Positions 8,487 to 15,812 of a stretch of 19,039 nucleotides of DNA are shown one piece after another (the first letter of the stretch is position 1; every line of letters starts with the position of its first letter). The DNA comes from JADJOY01 sp016713535 [NCBI: Deltaproteobacteria bacterium] (lineage in GTDB: Bacteria > JADJOY01): positions 1-19,039 of the forward strand of contig JADJOY010000002.1 of assembly GCA_016713535.1 (NCBI GenBank), read 5' to 3'. A program made the position numbers and the translations under genes. The notes below the pieces were generated by a model. The model made no database searches, had not been told where the DNA came from, and was given only the letters and a program-made list of their open reading frames with translations.

Positions 8487-9029
8487 CTACTTGCGGATCA
8501 CGCCGCAGCCGATACGCGAACCGGCCGCGCCGGCCGGATCCGACACGTAGTCGTCGGCATGATCGTGGACTACGAGCGACGAGCCGTCGGCGTCGAACAG
8601 CGTTCCCTCGCCCTCGGCGAGGGTGAGCCCGGGCACGAAGGTCTCGTACGCGAAGCTCATGTTGCCCGGCGTGTGGACGTTGGGAAGGTCGCCGAGATGC
8701 GGCCCGCCCACCGACATCAGACCGTGCTTCTTCCCGGTCGGGTTGAAATGGCCACCCGCGCTCTGGAAGCCACCCGCCGGCTCGCACTTGCCGACCGCGT
8801 GGATGTGGAACGCATGAACGCCGGTGGGAAGTCCCTCGAAGCCGACGTTCAACAGAACTCCGTTGGGAGCCTCGGTGAGCGTCGCGCTCCCCAGGACCTC
8901 GCCGTCGAGGCCGGTGATCGCCGCCGTCGCCGTCTTCGGGGCGTCGGCGGCGCTCGCGGCAGATGCAACCGGAAGCACCAGCGCGAGGAGCAAGGCCGTC
9001 GGGAGCGAGCGCGTGCGTCGGCGATTCAT
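8487..9029 (-). CDS. sodC: Periplasmic Cu/Zn superoxide dismutase
   Basis: An intact 180-aa enzyme that dismutates superoxide in the periplasm. A signal peptide spans about residues 1-28 (LLLALVLPVASAASAADA). All ligands are visible: His75 and His77 (FHIH), His94 (GGHFNP, bridging), His102, His111 and Asp114 (Zn), and His155 (VVHDHADD, Cu). Cys82 and Cys175 can form the structural disulfide, and Arg172 in GSRIGCG is the active-site guide residue. ATG at 9029 is preceded by AGGAGGAGG. Peroxiredoxin lies 56 bases upstream and the CDF-NifX gene 37 bases downstream on the same strand, which suggests coexpression for removal of superoxide and then peroxide. Confidence 0.97.
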   Translation of the reverse strand: MNRRRTRSLPTALLLALVLPVASAASAADAPKTATAAITGLDGEVLGSATLTEAPNGVLLNVGFEGLPTGVHAFHIHAVGKCEPAGGFQSAGGHFNPTGKKHGLMSVGGPHLGDLPNVHTPGNMSFAYETFVPGLTLAEGEGTLFDADGSSLVVHDHADDYVSDPAGAAGSRIGCGVIRK

Positions 9030-9085
9030 GGCGTGCCTCCTCCTGCGGCGGCCCACGTCCGCGCGAGCGCCGCCGAGCCACCCGA

Positions 9086-9804
9086 TCAGCCCTTCGAGAT
9101 CGCGTCGAACACTTGTTTCTCGGAGAGGCTGCGGGTGCAGAAGAACCAGTCGTGACAGGTCAGGTCGTCCTTCCCCGCCATTCGATCCTGCGCCACGCCG
9201 CACGAGCCCGGCGGCGGGACGATCACGGGGTCGCCGGGACGCCAGTCGGCCGGCGTCGCGACGGAGAACGCATCGGCGGTCTGGAGCGCGACGATCACCC
9301 GCAGGAGTTCGTCGAAGTTCCTGCCCAGGCTGAGGGGGTAGTAGATGATCGCACGGACGATGGCCTTCGGATCGATGACGAACACCGCGCGCACCGCCTT
9401 GGTCGCGCTCTCGCCTGGCTGGATCATGCCGTACTTCCGGGCGACCTCCATCGTGATGTCCTCGATCAGCGGGAATCGGACCTCGACGTTCTTCATCCCG
9501 CGGTACTCGATCTTCCTCCCGATCGTCCTGGAGCCAGGCGATGTGGCTGTAGAGACCATCGACCGAGAGCCCCACCAGCTTGGTGTTGAGCTTCGCGAAA
9601 CGATCCTCGAGGCTCGCAAACGTCATGAACTCCGAGGTGCAGACCGGCGTGAAGTCGGCCGGGTGACTGAACAAGATCACCCAGCTACCCCCGTATTGGG
9701 CCGGGAAGTCGATGTCGCCTTTGGGTCGTCACCGCCTTGAACGCTGGTGCCGGGTCTCCGATACGCGGCATGGAAACCGATTCGACGCCGTTGCTGGGTC
9801 CCAT
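9086..9804 (-). CDS. Prx6-type peroxiredoxin
   Basis: A thiol peroxidase of about 239 aa that reduces hydrogen peroxide and organic peroxides. ATG at 9804 follows AGGAAAGG. Blocks: MPRIGDPAPAFKAVTTQ; WVILFSHPADFTPVCTSEF with the peroxidatic cysteine at about residue 55; LVGLSVDGLYSHIAWL; KIEYRGMKNVEVRFPLIED; AVFVIDPKAIVRAIIYYPL; GRNFDELLRVIVALQTADAF; TPADWRPGDPVIVPPP. The C-terminus has TCHDWFFC, two cysteines six positions apart, as in archaeal-type Prx6 enzymes such as the Aeropyrum enzyme, which use them in a disulfide cycle. Two frame changes (near 9720 and near 9515-9530) break the frame without loss of motifs. It sits between the Usp and sodC genes. Confidence 0.92.
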
Positions 9805-9819
9805 GGTTTCCTTTCCTGT

Positions 9820-9863
9820 GTGCCGTGCCTCGTGTGGCGCTTCGCCGCGCCGAGGCACGGCAC
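9820..9863 (-). other. Strong hairpin between Usp and peroxiredoxin genes
   Basis: A perfect 13-bp inverted repeat (GTGCCGTGCCTCG at 9820-9832 and its complement at 9851-9863) with an 18-base loop that itself holds GGCG/CGCC. On the minus transcript it begins about 16 bases after the Usp stop and ends 15 bases before the peroxiredoxin ATG, directly beside that gene's ribosome-binding site. A smaller 6-bp hairpin (9870-9875 with 9881-9886) straddles the Usp stop. No T-run follows on either strand, so a simple Rho-independent terminator is not shown; an RNA-processing or stability element, or a U-less terminator, is possible. Confidence 0.75.
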
Positions 9864-9879
9864 GCGATCGGCTTGGCGC

Positions 9880-10341
9880 TCAAGCCGCCGCATGAGCACA
9901 GCGGACGACCTCCACCGAGCAACCCGCGTGGAGGACGACTGCGTGCGACACCGAGCCGAGCACGAACCGCTTCACGGGACCGTACCCGTGACAGCCGAGG
10001 ACGATCAGGTCCGCCCCGAAGCTCGCCGCCTCGTCGACGATCACCTGCTTCGGCGATCCCTCGACCACGCGGGTGGTCACCGCGAGCCCTCCGGCTGCGT
10101 CTGCGCGCCGGATGACGTCCGCGTCCGGCTCGACCAGCCTGGGAGCCCGCTCACGCAGTTCGTTGAGCTGGGTCATGTGAGCCGCCACGGTCAGGAGGAA
10201 CGGGTCAGGCACGAGGGGAATGGACGCGTGGAGAACGTGCAGCACCATGACCTCGCTTCCGGCGGGCCACGAGCGCCTGCAGATCTCCTCGACTGCTGCG
10301 TCACTGCACGGTGAGCCGTCCACTGCCAGCAAGATCTTCAT
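9880..10341 (-). CDS. Universal stress protein (UspA family)
   Basis: An intact 153-aa single-domain Usp, cytoplasmic, which binds ATP in this subclass and accumulates under stress. It starts MKILLAVDGSPCSDAAVEEI at ATG 10341, preceded by GAGAGGAAC. The middle has SEVMVLHVLHASIPLV and the C-terminal half VVEGSPKQVIVDEAASFGAD. The nucleotide motif G-2x-G-9x-G-S is present in GCHGYGPVKRFVLGSVS. It lies 98 bases downstream of the Tat-exported protein and 75 bases upstream of peroxiredoxin on the same strand; the genes around it suggest oxidative or metal stress as the trigger. Its few cysteines are not in a recognised motif. Confidence 0.95.
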   Translation of the reverse strand: MKILLAVDGSPCSDAAVEEICRRSWPAGSEVMVLHVLHASIPLVPDPFLLTVAAHMTQLNELRERAPRLVEPDADVIRRADAAGGLAVTTRVVEGSPKQVIVDEAASFGADLIVLGCHGYGPVKRFVLGSVSHAVVLHAGCSVEVVRCAHAAA

Positions 10342-10389
10342 GGTCGTTCCTCTCTTCGCTCGCCGACCGCATCCACGGGGGTCAGGCGC

Positions 10390-10409
10390 CGCGATCGCTG
10401 TCGATCGCG
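10390..10409 (-). other. 8-bp perfect hairpin between Tat-protein and Usp genes
   Basis: CGCGATCG (10390-10397) and its complement (10402-10409) are separated by a four-base loop. On the minus transcript it lies 30 bases after the stop of the three-cysteine protein. No T-tract follows, so it is a possible U-less terminator or mRNA end-protecting structure only. Confidence 0.55.
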
Positions 10410-10439
10410 TGCGCGCCGCGGGTTGCCAGGGGTCGCCGA

Positions 10440-10787
10440 TCAATTCAGCACACCCCACTTCCTCCAGACCTTCATCGGGCCATGATCGGGGCTGGTCATC
10501 CTGCGAAAGTTCCGGCTCTCGCGGTTGTTGCACCAACCCAGACCCGTGACCGTGATCGTCGTGCCATCAGCCGAGATGCGGCGTTGCCCGCCCCAGTTGT
10601 CGCAGGTCGCACAGTGCTGGGTGAGCGAGGCGCTCACGACGTATCCGTCGTCCCCGCCGTGACCGAGCGCTCCCATGTGCTCTTCGGCGCTCGACTCGGC
10701 GAGCGCCGTCGAAACGAACGCGACGCCCGCCCCCGCAACGACCGCGGCCCTGAGCAGATCCCTTCGATCGATGTCCGTGTTTCGCAT
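10440..10787 (-). CDS. Small Tat-exported three-cysteine protein
   Basis: An intact 115-aa protein. ATG at 10787 follows GGAGGGTG at a good distance. The leader has DRRDLLRAAVVAGAGVAFVS (Arg8-Arg9), a twin-arginine signal with cleavage near ALA30, so it is probably folded with a cofactor before export. The mature part carries QHCATCDNWGGQRR (Cys59, Cys62), a short strand segment ITVTGLGWCNN (Cys86), and a conserved-looking end MTSPDHGPMKVWRKWGVLN. I know similar small Tat proteins with CxxC-WGG-GWCNN-GPM..W patterns from other Proteobacteria, but no function. Three cysteines plus His58 could bind a metal or iron-sulfur centre; high-potential iron-sulfur proteins need four cysteines, so that assignment is not supported. 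It is the first gene of the minus-strand stress cluster. Confidence 0.85.
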   Translation of the reverse strand: MRNTDIDRRDLLRAAVVAGAGVAFVSTALAESSAEEHMGALGHGGDDGYVVSASLTQHCATCDNWGGQRRISADGTTITVTGLGWCNNRESRNFRRMTSPDHGPMKVWRKWGVLN

Positions 10788-11378
10788 GACGTACACCCTC
10801 CGTACGCTCGCGCGACCCGCGTCGCGCTGCACCTTCGTCGCCGCCATGGCGAAGCGATCACGCCATCGACGGTCAGGGCGGGAGTGACCGCAAGTGACGT
10901 GCCGGCCGACGGAGCTGGCGTGGTTCCAAGCCACTGCCCAACCCGGGCCGAAGAGCGCTGGCTAGCACCGACGGTGCGAGCTCCGTCTTCGCGGTTCGAC
11001 ACCTGAATTTCCGCGTCGATCGGAGAGATGGGAGGCGATCGGCGCCTCCCCGACCGAAGCTGAAGCTCGCGAGGCATCTCAGACGCGACCCATGCGCTGA
11101 CGAGCCACGAAGCCCGGCGAAGGCGCATGTTACGGGACGCCCCCTCGGAGCCAGGTTCCGGCGCGTAGCCGTATCCCCACCGCCACGGAGCGCCGGCGAA
11201 CCGCGGATCCGGGCGTAACGGCTAACCGCAAGGATCATCGGGCCGTGCCACCACTTGGTTGTCGCCAAAGACAATCCAACGGGACTACCGGGGCATGGAA
11301 CGCGCTCCGTCGGAACCCCTCGACACGGAAAACCGCGGTCCCTTCAGCGCCGGGGCGGGACGGACGCCGGCAACGACG
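10788..11378. other. Stretch without recognisable gene
   Basis: About 590 bases upstream of the minus-strand stress cluster. I find no protein with known motifs in any frame, no tRNA-like T-arm and no array of repeats. Open frames here are typical GC-rich chance frames. Promoters for the Tat-protein gene would be expected near 10790-10870, but no convincing -35/-10 pair is visible. Confidence 0.5.
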
Positions 11379-11502
11379 CTATATGCAACGTCACGATTCG
11401 TAGCGACCGGTCTCGGCGTCCACATCGGCTTCGGCGGCGACGAAGCGCCGCCCTCCAGCCCGTTCGGCGCAACGGCGATCCAAATCGTGGTGGCCCATTT
11501 AG
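11379..11502 (+). repeat. Dispersed structured repeat, copy 2
   Basis: The second copy of the element at 5214-5336. It differs by one inserted base (GTCCAC in place of GTCCC) and one substitution (CAACGG in place of CAAGGG). The terminal arms CACGATT (11392-11398) and AATCGTG (11483-11489) and the GGCGGCG/CGCCGCC hairpin are unchanged. The substitution improves a small hairpin here (CCGTT 11460-11464 with AACGG 11471-11475). No transposase or other gene adjoins it, and no gene with recognisable motifs starts within 600 bases downstream on the plus strand. Confidence 0.9.
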
Positions 11503-12146
11503 CGCCGTGGGTGGCGCAGCCTCGGCGATCGGGCCGGCGGGTCGCCGCCGGAGATGCCCCTCGACGAACACGCCGGATCGGACTCGCCACCACGCGGTAT
11601 GTCAACGAGCAGGATGCCCAGTTTCCTCGCGTTGCCCGCATGGCGGCCACAACGGGCTGGACGAGCAGCGGGCGACACCATGGGCGCTTCGGACTTCAGA
11701 TCGAGCCGGGCGCCGACCGGAACGGCTACCGGCGAGCGCAGCTGGATCCATCGCGCGCTCGGATCGACCGACTCACAGGTCTCGAGATCACTAGGCGTTT
11801 ACCCGTTCACAGCGATCTGGGTTATCGCCCCCGGGCACCGCCGCTCCACTCTGCAGGCGGGAGGCTTCGCGCTCGTACGCGACATCGAGTCCGGCGGCGT
11901 GAAGGCCCGCAGCGCCGCGGCTCCGGCGGTCAACCGGGCCCCATCGACTTTCCCCCACCGCGACGTCCGGCCATTCCTTGCGCAAGGTGGGTGCCGTGGC
12001 CAGACCTTCACGATCGTCGCGTCGCGCCCGCAACGGCGCGGTTCGACCGCTCGCGTGGCGACAGCGGGGAACGACGGTCGGCGACCATCGCCGACGAGTC
12101 TCGAGAGGGCGCTCCGGACGCCGCTCCCGCGATAGCGCGCCGAGCG
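11503..12146. other. Stretch without recognisable gene
   Basis: About 640 bases between the second repeat copy and the end of the acyl-CoA dehydrogenase gene. Several open frames cross it on both strands, but none shows a family motif, a convincing ribosome-binding site or neighbour-like composition. No tRNA or rRNA signature was seen. Given the frame errors nearby, a short broken gene cannot be excluded. Confidence 0.45.
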
Positions 12147-13396
12147 CTATTCGTACACCTTCTCACCCACCGCGTCGGCCTGCGCGGCGTCGGGCTCCGG
12201 GTCCCCGGGTGCGGCGCGCGAGCCGCGCGGCCTTAGGCTCGCGATACCACTCGTGGGCGACGATCGCCGCCATCACCTCGTTGGTCCCGGTCCAGATCGA
12301 TGCGAGCCGTAGATCGCGGTGGATACGCTCGACAGGGAACACGTTCGTGTAGCCGATCCCGCCCATGACCTGCATCGAGTGGTGGGCCACCTGCTGGCAC
12401 GACTCGGTCACGAACTTCTTGGTCTCGGAGATCATGCGCCGCCCCCGCGCCGGATCCTCGCGACGGTCGACCGCGACGGCCGTGGCGTCGACCAGCGCCC
12501 GCGACGCGTCGAGCAGCATCGCGGCCTCGGCGATCTGGAAGCTCACCCCTGGAAGGCGGCGATCGGCTGGCCCGAACGCCTTGCGCTTCGCGGTGTAGTC
12601 GGTCGCGACCTCGAGCGCCGGGCGCGCCGCGCCGATGGTCATCGCGGCGGTGCCGAGGCGCTCCGGGATCATCATGGTCTGGAACACCTCCGCGCCCCGG
12701 TCGATCCCGCCGAGGACGTTCTCGACCGGCACCTCGACATCCTCCGAACACCAACCGGGCGGTACCGCCACCGCGACAACCCATGAGCCCGTAGAGGTAC
12801 TCGCTGGTGACGCCGGGCGATCGATCGACGATGAAGCACGTGATGCCCTTGTGCGGCGGCGCTTCGAGGTTGGTGCGCGCATAGACCAGGAAGAAGTCCG
12901 CAGCGGTGCCGCCGACGATGAAGCGCTTCTGACCGTTCAGCACGAAGTGGTCGCCGCGCCGCTCGGCGCGCGTGGCGGTGCCGAAGAAGTCGCTGCCACC
13001 GCGCGGCTCGGTGAGGCACTCGGCCGCGAAACGCTCGCCGCGAAGCAGCGGTCTCACGTAACGCTTCACGCTGCTCGTCGGTGCCGTGCGGCACGATGGC
13101 GTCGCATACCAGCTCCGCGCCCACCCCGAACACGCACGCGAAGATGTAGCCGAGGACGCCGACCTCCTCCATCGCCATGCAGGTCGTCACCCAGTCCATG
13201 TCCCGCCCGCCGAAACGGCGCGGATGACGACACCCGGAGCAGGTTGCGTCGCCCGGCTTCGTGGAGCAGCTCGGTGGGGAACTGGACCTCGTCCGCGTCC
13301 ATCGCCAAGATCAGCTCGCGAGGGAACGGATTTGACGAGATCGCGGACCTCGTCGCGAAACGCCTTCTGCTCGTCGGTCAGGATCCAGTCGAACAT
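12147..13396 (-). CDS. Acyl-CoA dehydrogenase, isovaleryl/long-chain-type active site
   Basis: A FAD-dependent enzyme of about 416 aa that introduces an alpha-beta double bond into acyl-CoA. ATG at 13396 follows GAGGAGG and begins [20 protein letters not shown]. Later blocks: [38 protein letters not shown] (FAD/substrate loop); [115 protein letters not shown]. The C-terminal position that carries the base in medium-chain enzymes is Thr (IWTGTNE), while Glu is present in IPERL, the location used by isovaleryl- and long-chain enzymes. After one more frame change near 12190-12205 the end reads DAVGEKVYE with a stop at 12147. At least four frame changes. The fatty or branched acyl substrate is unknown. 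Confidence 0.88.
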
Positions 13397-13425
13397 GATG
13401 GCCTCCTCGGCTTCCGCCACGTCCC

Positions 13426-14141
13426 GTGAGGCTGGGCGCACGCGTTCCAGCACGACCCTGGGCTCTTCGACGCGTTTCGCGCCGCCGAGACCCGGAGCGG
13501 CGGATCGTGAGACGGCTCGCCGCGCATCTGGCACTCTCGGCGGCCGTTCGGTCCCTCGAGATCGGCTGCGGCACCGGACGCACCACCGAGCAGCTGTGCA
13601 CCGCAGCCGGGTGCTACGTCGCTCGACGCGTCCCGGGTGATGCTGGCCGTGGCGCGACGCCGGGTCGACCTGGCCTGCGCGCCGCGCTGGCTCGTCGGCC
13701 GCGCCCAGGCCCCCTCACCACTCGCGAGCGGATTTCGGTCGACGTCGTGCTCGCGACCTGGGTGCTCGCGAACATGCGACCGGGCGGGCAAGCCCTGGCG
13801 CTCGCCGAGATCGAGCGGGTCACGCGCGCGGCAGCCAGCGCCGGCACGTCAGCTGGTCGAGAATCACTGGTCGAGCGAGCTCCAGGAGCTTCGCGGCCTC
13901 CCCACCGATCCGAGCGGCAGCGAGATCAGGAACCTGATCGGCGAGGGCGGTTTCCACGATCGTCGAGGATCGACACCGAGATTCGCTTCGCGAGCGACGA
14001 CGAGGCGCGCGCGTGCTGGGCGCGCTGTGCGGACCGACGGCGAGCACGGCGCTCGCAAGCCGGCCGCGTTCGCGCGTGGCTCAGCGCGTGGTCATCCTGC
14101 ATCGGCCACGGACCGATTCCAGGCCTCGCTCCCGGTCCTGA
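13426..14141 (+). CDS. Class I SAM-dependent methyltransferase
   Basis: A Rossmann-fold methyltransferase of about 238 aa with unknown substrate. After a frame change come VRRLAAHLALSAAVRSLEIG then CGTGRTTEQLCTAAG, which holds motif I (LEIGCGTG). Then, in alternating frames, LDASRVMLAVARRRVDLA (the acidic ribose-binding strand is suggested but disrupted), ISVDVVLATWVLANMRPGGQ, ALALAEIERVTRA, LVENHWSSELQELRGLPTDP, IRNLIGEGGF and a final strand RVAQRVVILHRPRTD. The start is uncertain; GTG at 13426 gives a compact N-terminus that leads to HDPGLFDAFRAAETR after a shift. The gene diverges from acyl-CoA dehydrogenase with only about 29 bases between starts, and its 3' end overlaps the convergent radical SAM gene by about 50 bases. 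Confidence 0.7.
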
Positions 14142-14921
14142 TCGCGCCACCGTCCGCCCAGAAGAACTCGACCGAGCTCGACGCCAGCATGTCGTCGCGG
14201 CGATAGATGCGCGTGTGAGGCGCGTGGGCTCGCGCGGCGAGCCACGCGGCCAGGAAAGCGCTCCGGGCGCGATCGCGGGCGCGCACGGTTGCGCCCGCGC
14301 CGGCGCGGCCCACGGGCAGGAACCGGTAGAGGTGCCAGGCGTGCGGGGCGCACCCGCAGGCGTGAGCGCCTCGATCATCCGCGCGCGGTCCGCCGGGCGA
14401 TCGACGTTGAGCGCCCGTCACCACCGTGGAGCGTGAACGAACGCCGCGCCGCGGTAGCCGCTTCGGTGCGTCAGCATCCGCGCGTGGTGGCCCGGGCCGC
14501 AGCCGCGCGACCGGTCGTGGATCTCAGGGATCGATGGACTCGATCGGCAGGATGAACCGGTCGACGGCGCGCTCCTCGGCGAACCCTGCGGCGACGCTAG
14601 CCCGTTCGTGCACCTGCCAGGAACCCGCGCGCCTTAGCGCTCGCCGCACTAGAAGCCCGCCGTGGGACCAGAGGAAGGTTCGCCGCCGCCGAGCACCACG
14701 TTACGGATCGGCCCGCGCGAGAGATCGTCGAGAGGCCCTCCGCCTGGAGCTGAGACATCGTCGAAAGGCCCAGTCCGCCGCGCAGAAGACGCGAGGCGTT
14801 GCAGTCAGGCAGCAAGAAGAAGCGAGGCGATCTGTTCGGCCTCGTCTCCCGCTCCGCCCGCTCGACCAAGGCTCCAAGGCCGCGCTCGTAGCGGCGCGCT
14901 CGATCGGCGCGGCGCGCTCAC
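14092..14921 (-). CDS. Small radical SAM protein downstream of korB
   Basis: A radical SAM enzyme of about 275 aa; the reaction is unknown. A GTG start at 14921 lies 15 bases after the korB stop. After a frame change come YERGLGALVERAERETRP and SPRFFLLPDCNAS; a one-base correction gives CNAS-C-VFC, the CxxxCxxC cluster motif, followed by AADWAF. Next are VVLGGGEP (SAM-binding), VHTNGLASPQGF (shifted), ERAVDRFILPIESIDPEIHD, STVVTGA, ARMIEALTPAGAP, HAWHLYRFLPVGRAG and, at the end, YRRDDMLASSSVEFFWADGG and TGSEAWNRS with a stop at 14092. The compact size and the segment 'WHLYRFLPVGR' after a long helix resemble several small radical SAM groups. Five or so frame changes. Its place in the kor operon suggests a ferredoxin-linked role, but that is inference. 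Confidence 0.75.
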
Positions 14922-14936
14922 TTCGCCAGGAAGCGC

Positions 14937-15803
14937 TCACCGGATGCGCTCGCGCGGCAGCGCCTTCCAGACGAGCTCCTTCCTGACGCTCGCGCGCGGG
15001 CGTCGTGAGGTCGCGCTCGGCTCGAGCCGGCGATGGAGACACTCGGTGCCAGGAGCTTGTGCCGTGCTCCTGCGCCAGGTCCATCGCGGCGAGCCGGTTG
15101 CTCGGATCGTGGTTCAGCGAGGCCAGCGTCTGGAGGATCTCCTTGTGGTGGCCGAGCTGCGAAAGTCCTCGTGGCCGAACGTGATGCACGGCGACTGCAC
15201 GTTCCACGAACGCGAAGCCCGGGAAGCGAATGGCCTCCTCGATCACGTCCGCGAGGCCGGCCATGTCGGCAGGCGTTCCTTGTGCCACGAGAAGCCCGCG
15301 CCGATAGGCCAGGACGTAAACAGCCGATTCACCGGGTCCTCGATGCTCCCGTAGCTCGACGACACCGTCGGCAAGCCCGTCCAGCGAGTCGGCGAGGCGC
15401 CCCTTGGTGAGGCCCGTAGATCTGGTTGTCCATCACGTTGTGAGGTGAGGTCGAGGGTTGCGCCGGATCGCATGGGCGACGTGGCCGCCGCCGATCGGAA
15501 CCGTCGCCGTCACCCCCGCCACCAGCACCAGGAGGTCCGGGTTGGCGACTTGATCCCCTGCGATCAGTAGCGCGCGCCCGTGGACGCTGTTGAAGCCGTA
15601 CGCCGTGGTGGCCGGGATCCGGCTCGAGCAGCCGATGCCGGCTCACGAACGCGATCTCTCCGTGGGTGCCCGACCGACGCCCGCCAGGGCGCGCAGAGAT
15701 CGACTGGAGCGCCGAAGTCGCCGCACCCGGGGCACCAGATCGGTTTGAGGGCGCTCTTGTAGTCCCTGGCGGTGGGACCGTGGGCCCGATTGATGGCTGT
15801 CAT
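14937..15803 (-). CDS. korB: 2-oxoglutarate:ferredoxin oxidoreductase, beta subunit
   Basis: The thiamine-diphosphate and 4Fe-4S-bearing beta subunit of a 2-oxoacid:ferredoxin oxidoreductase, which converts 2-oxoglutarate and CoA to succinyl-CoA and reduced ferredoxin. The length is about 289 aa. ATG at 15803 gives MTAINRAHGPTARDYKSALK, then PIWCPGCGDFG (two cluster cysteines), GIGCSSRIPATTAYGFNSVH (third), GGDGDG (Mg-TPP), IGGGHVAHAIRRN, MDNQIYG, SPTRWTGLPTVSSSYGSIED, PADMAGLADVIEEAIRFPGF and NVQSPCITFGHEDF (fourth cysteine). The end reads KELVWKALPRERIR. All four cluster cysteines can be read from the bases although several single-base changes shift the frame. It starts 9 bases after the korA stop. 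The exact oxoacid is inferred from family resemblance. Confidence 0.92.
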
Positions 15804-15812
15804 GGTGTTGGC

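Noticed and set aside
10440-10787. High-potential iron-sulfur protein.
   Set aside because: Only three cysteines occur in the mature part; the family needs four with a different spacing.
12260-12300. Acyl-CoA dehydrogenase inactive because the C-terminal catalytic Glu is Thr.
   Set aside because: A Glu is present in IPERL, the alternative base position used by isovaleryl- and long-chain enzymes.
14092-14921. Prokaryotic viperin.
   Set aside because: Compact size and parts of the C-terminal half are reminiscent, but the cluster motif is CNASxVFC-like rather than the viperin form, and the kor operon context is not a defence island.
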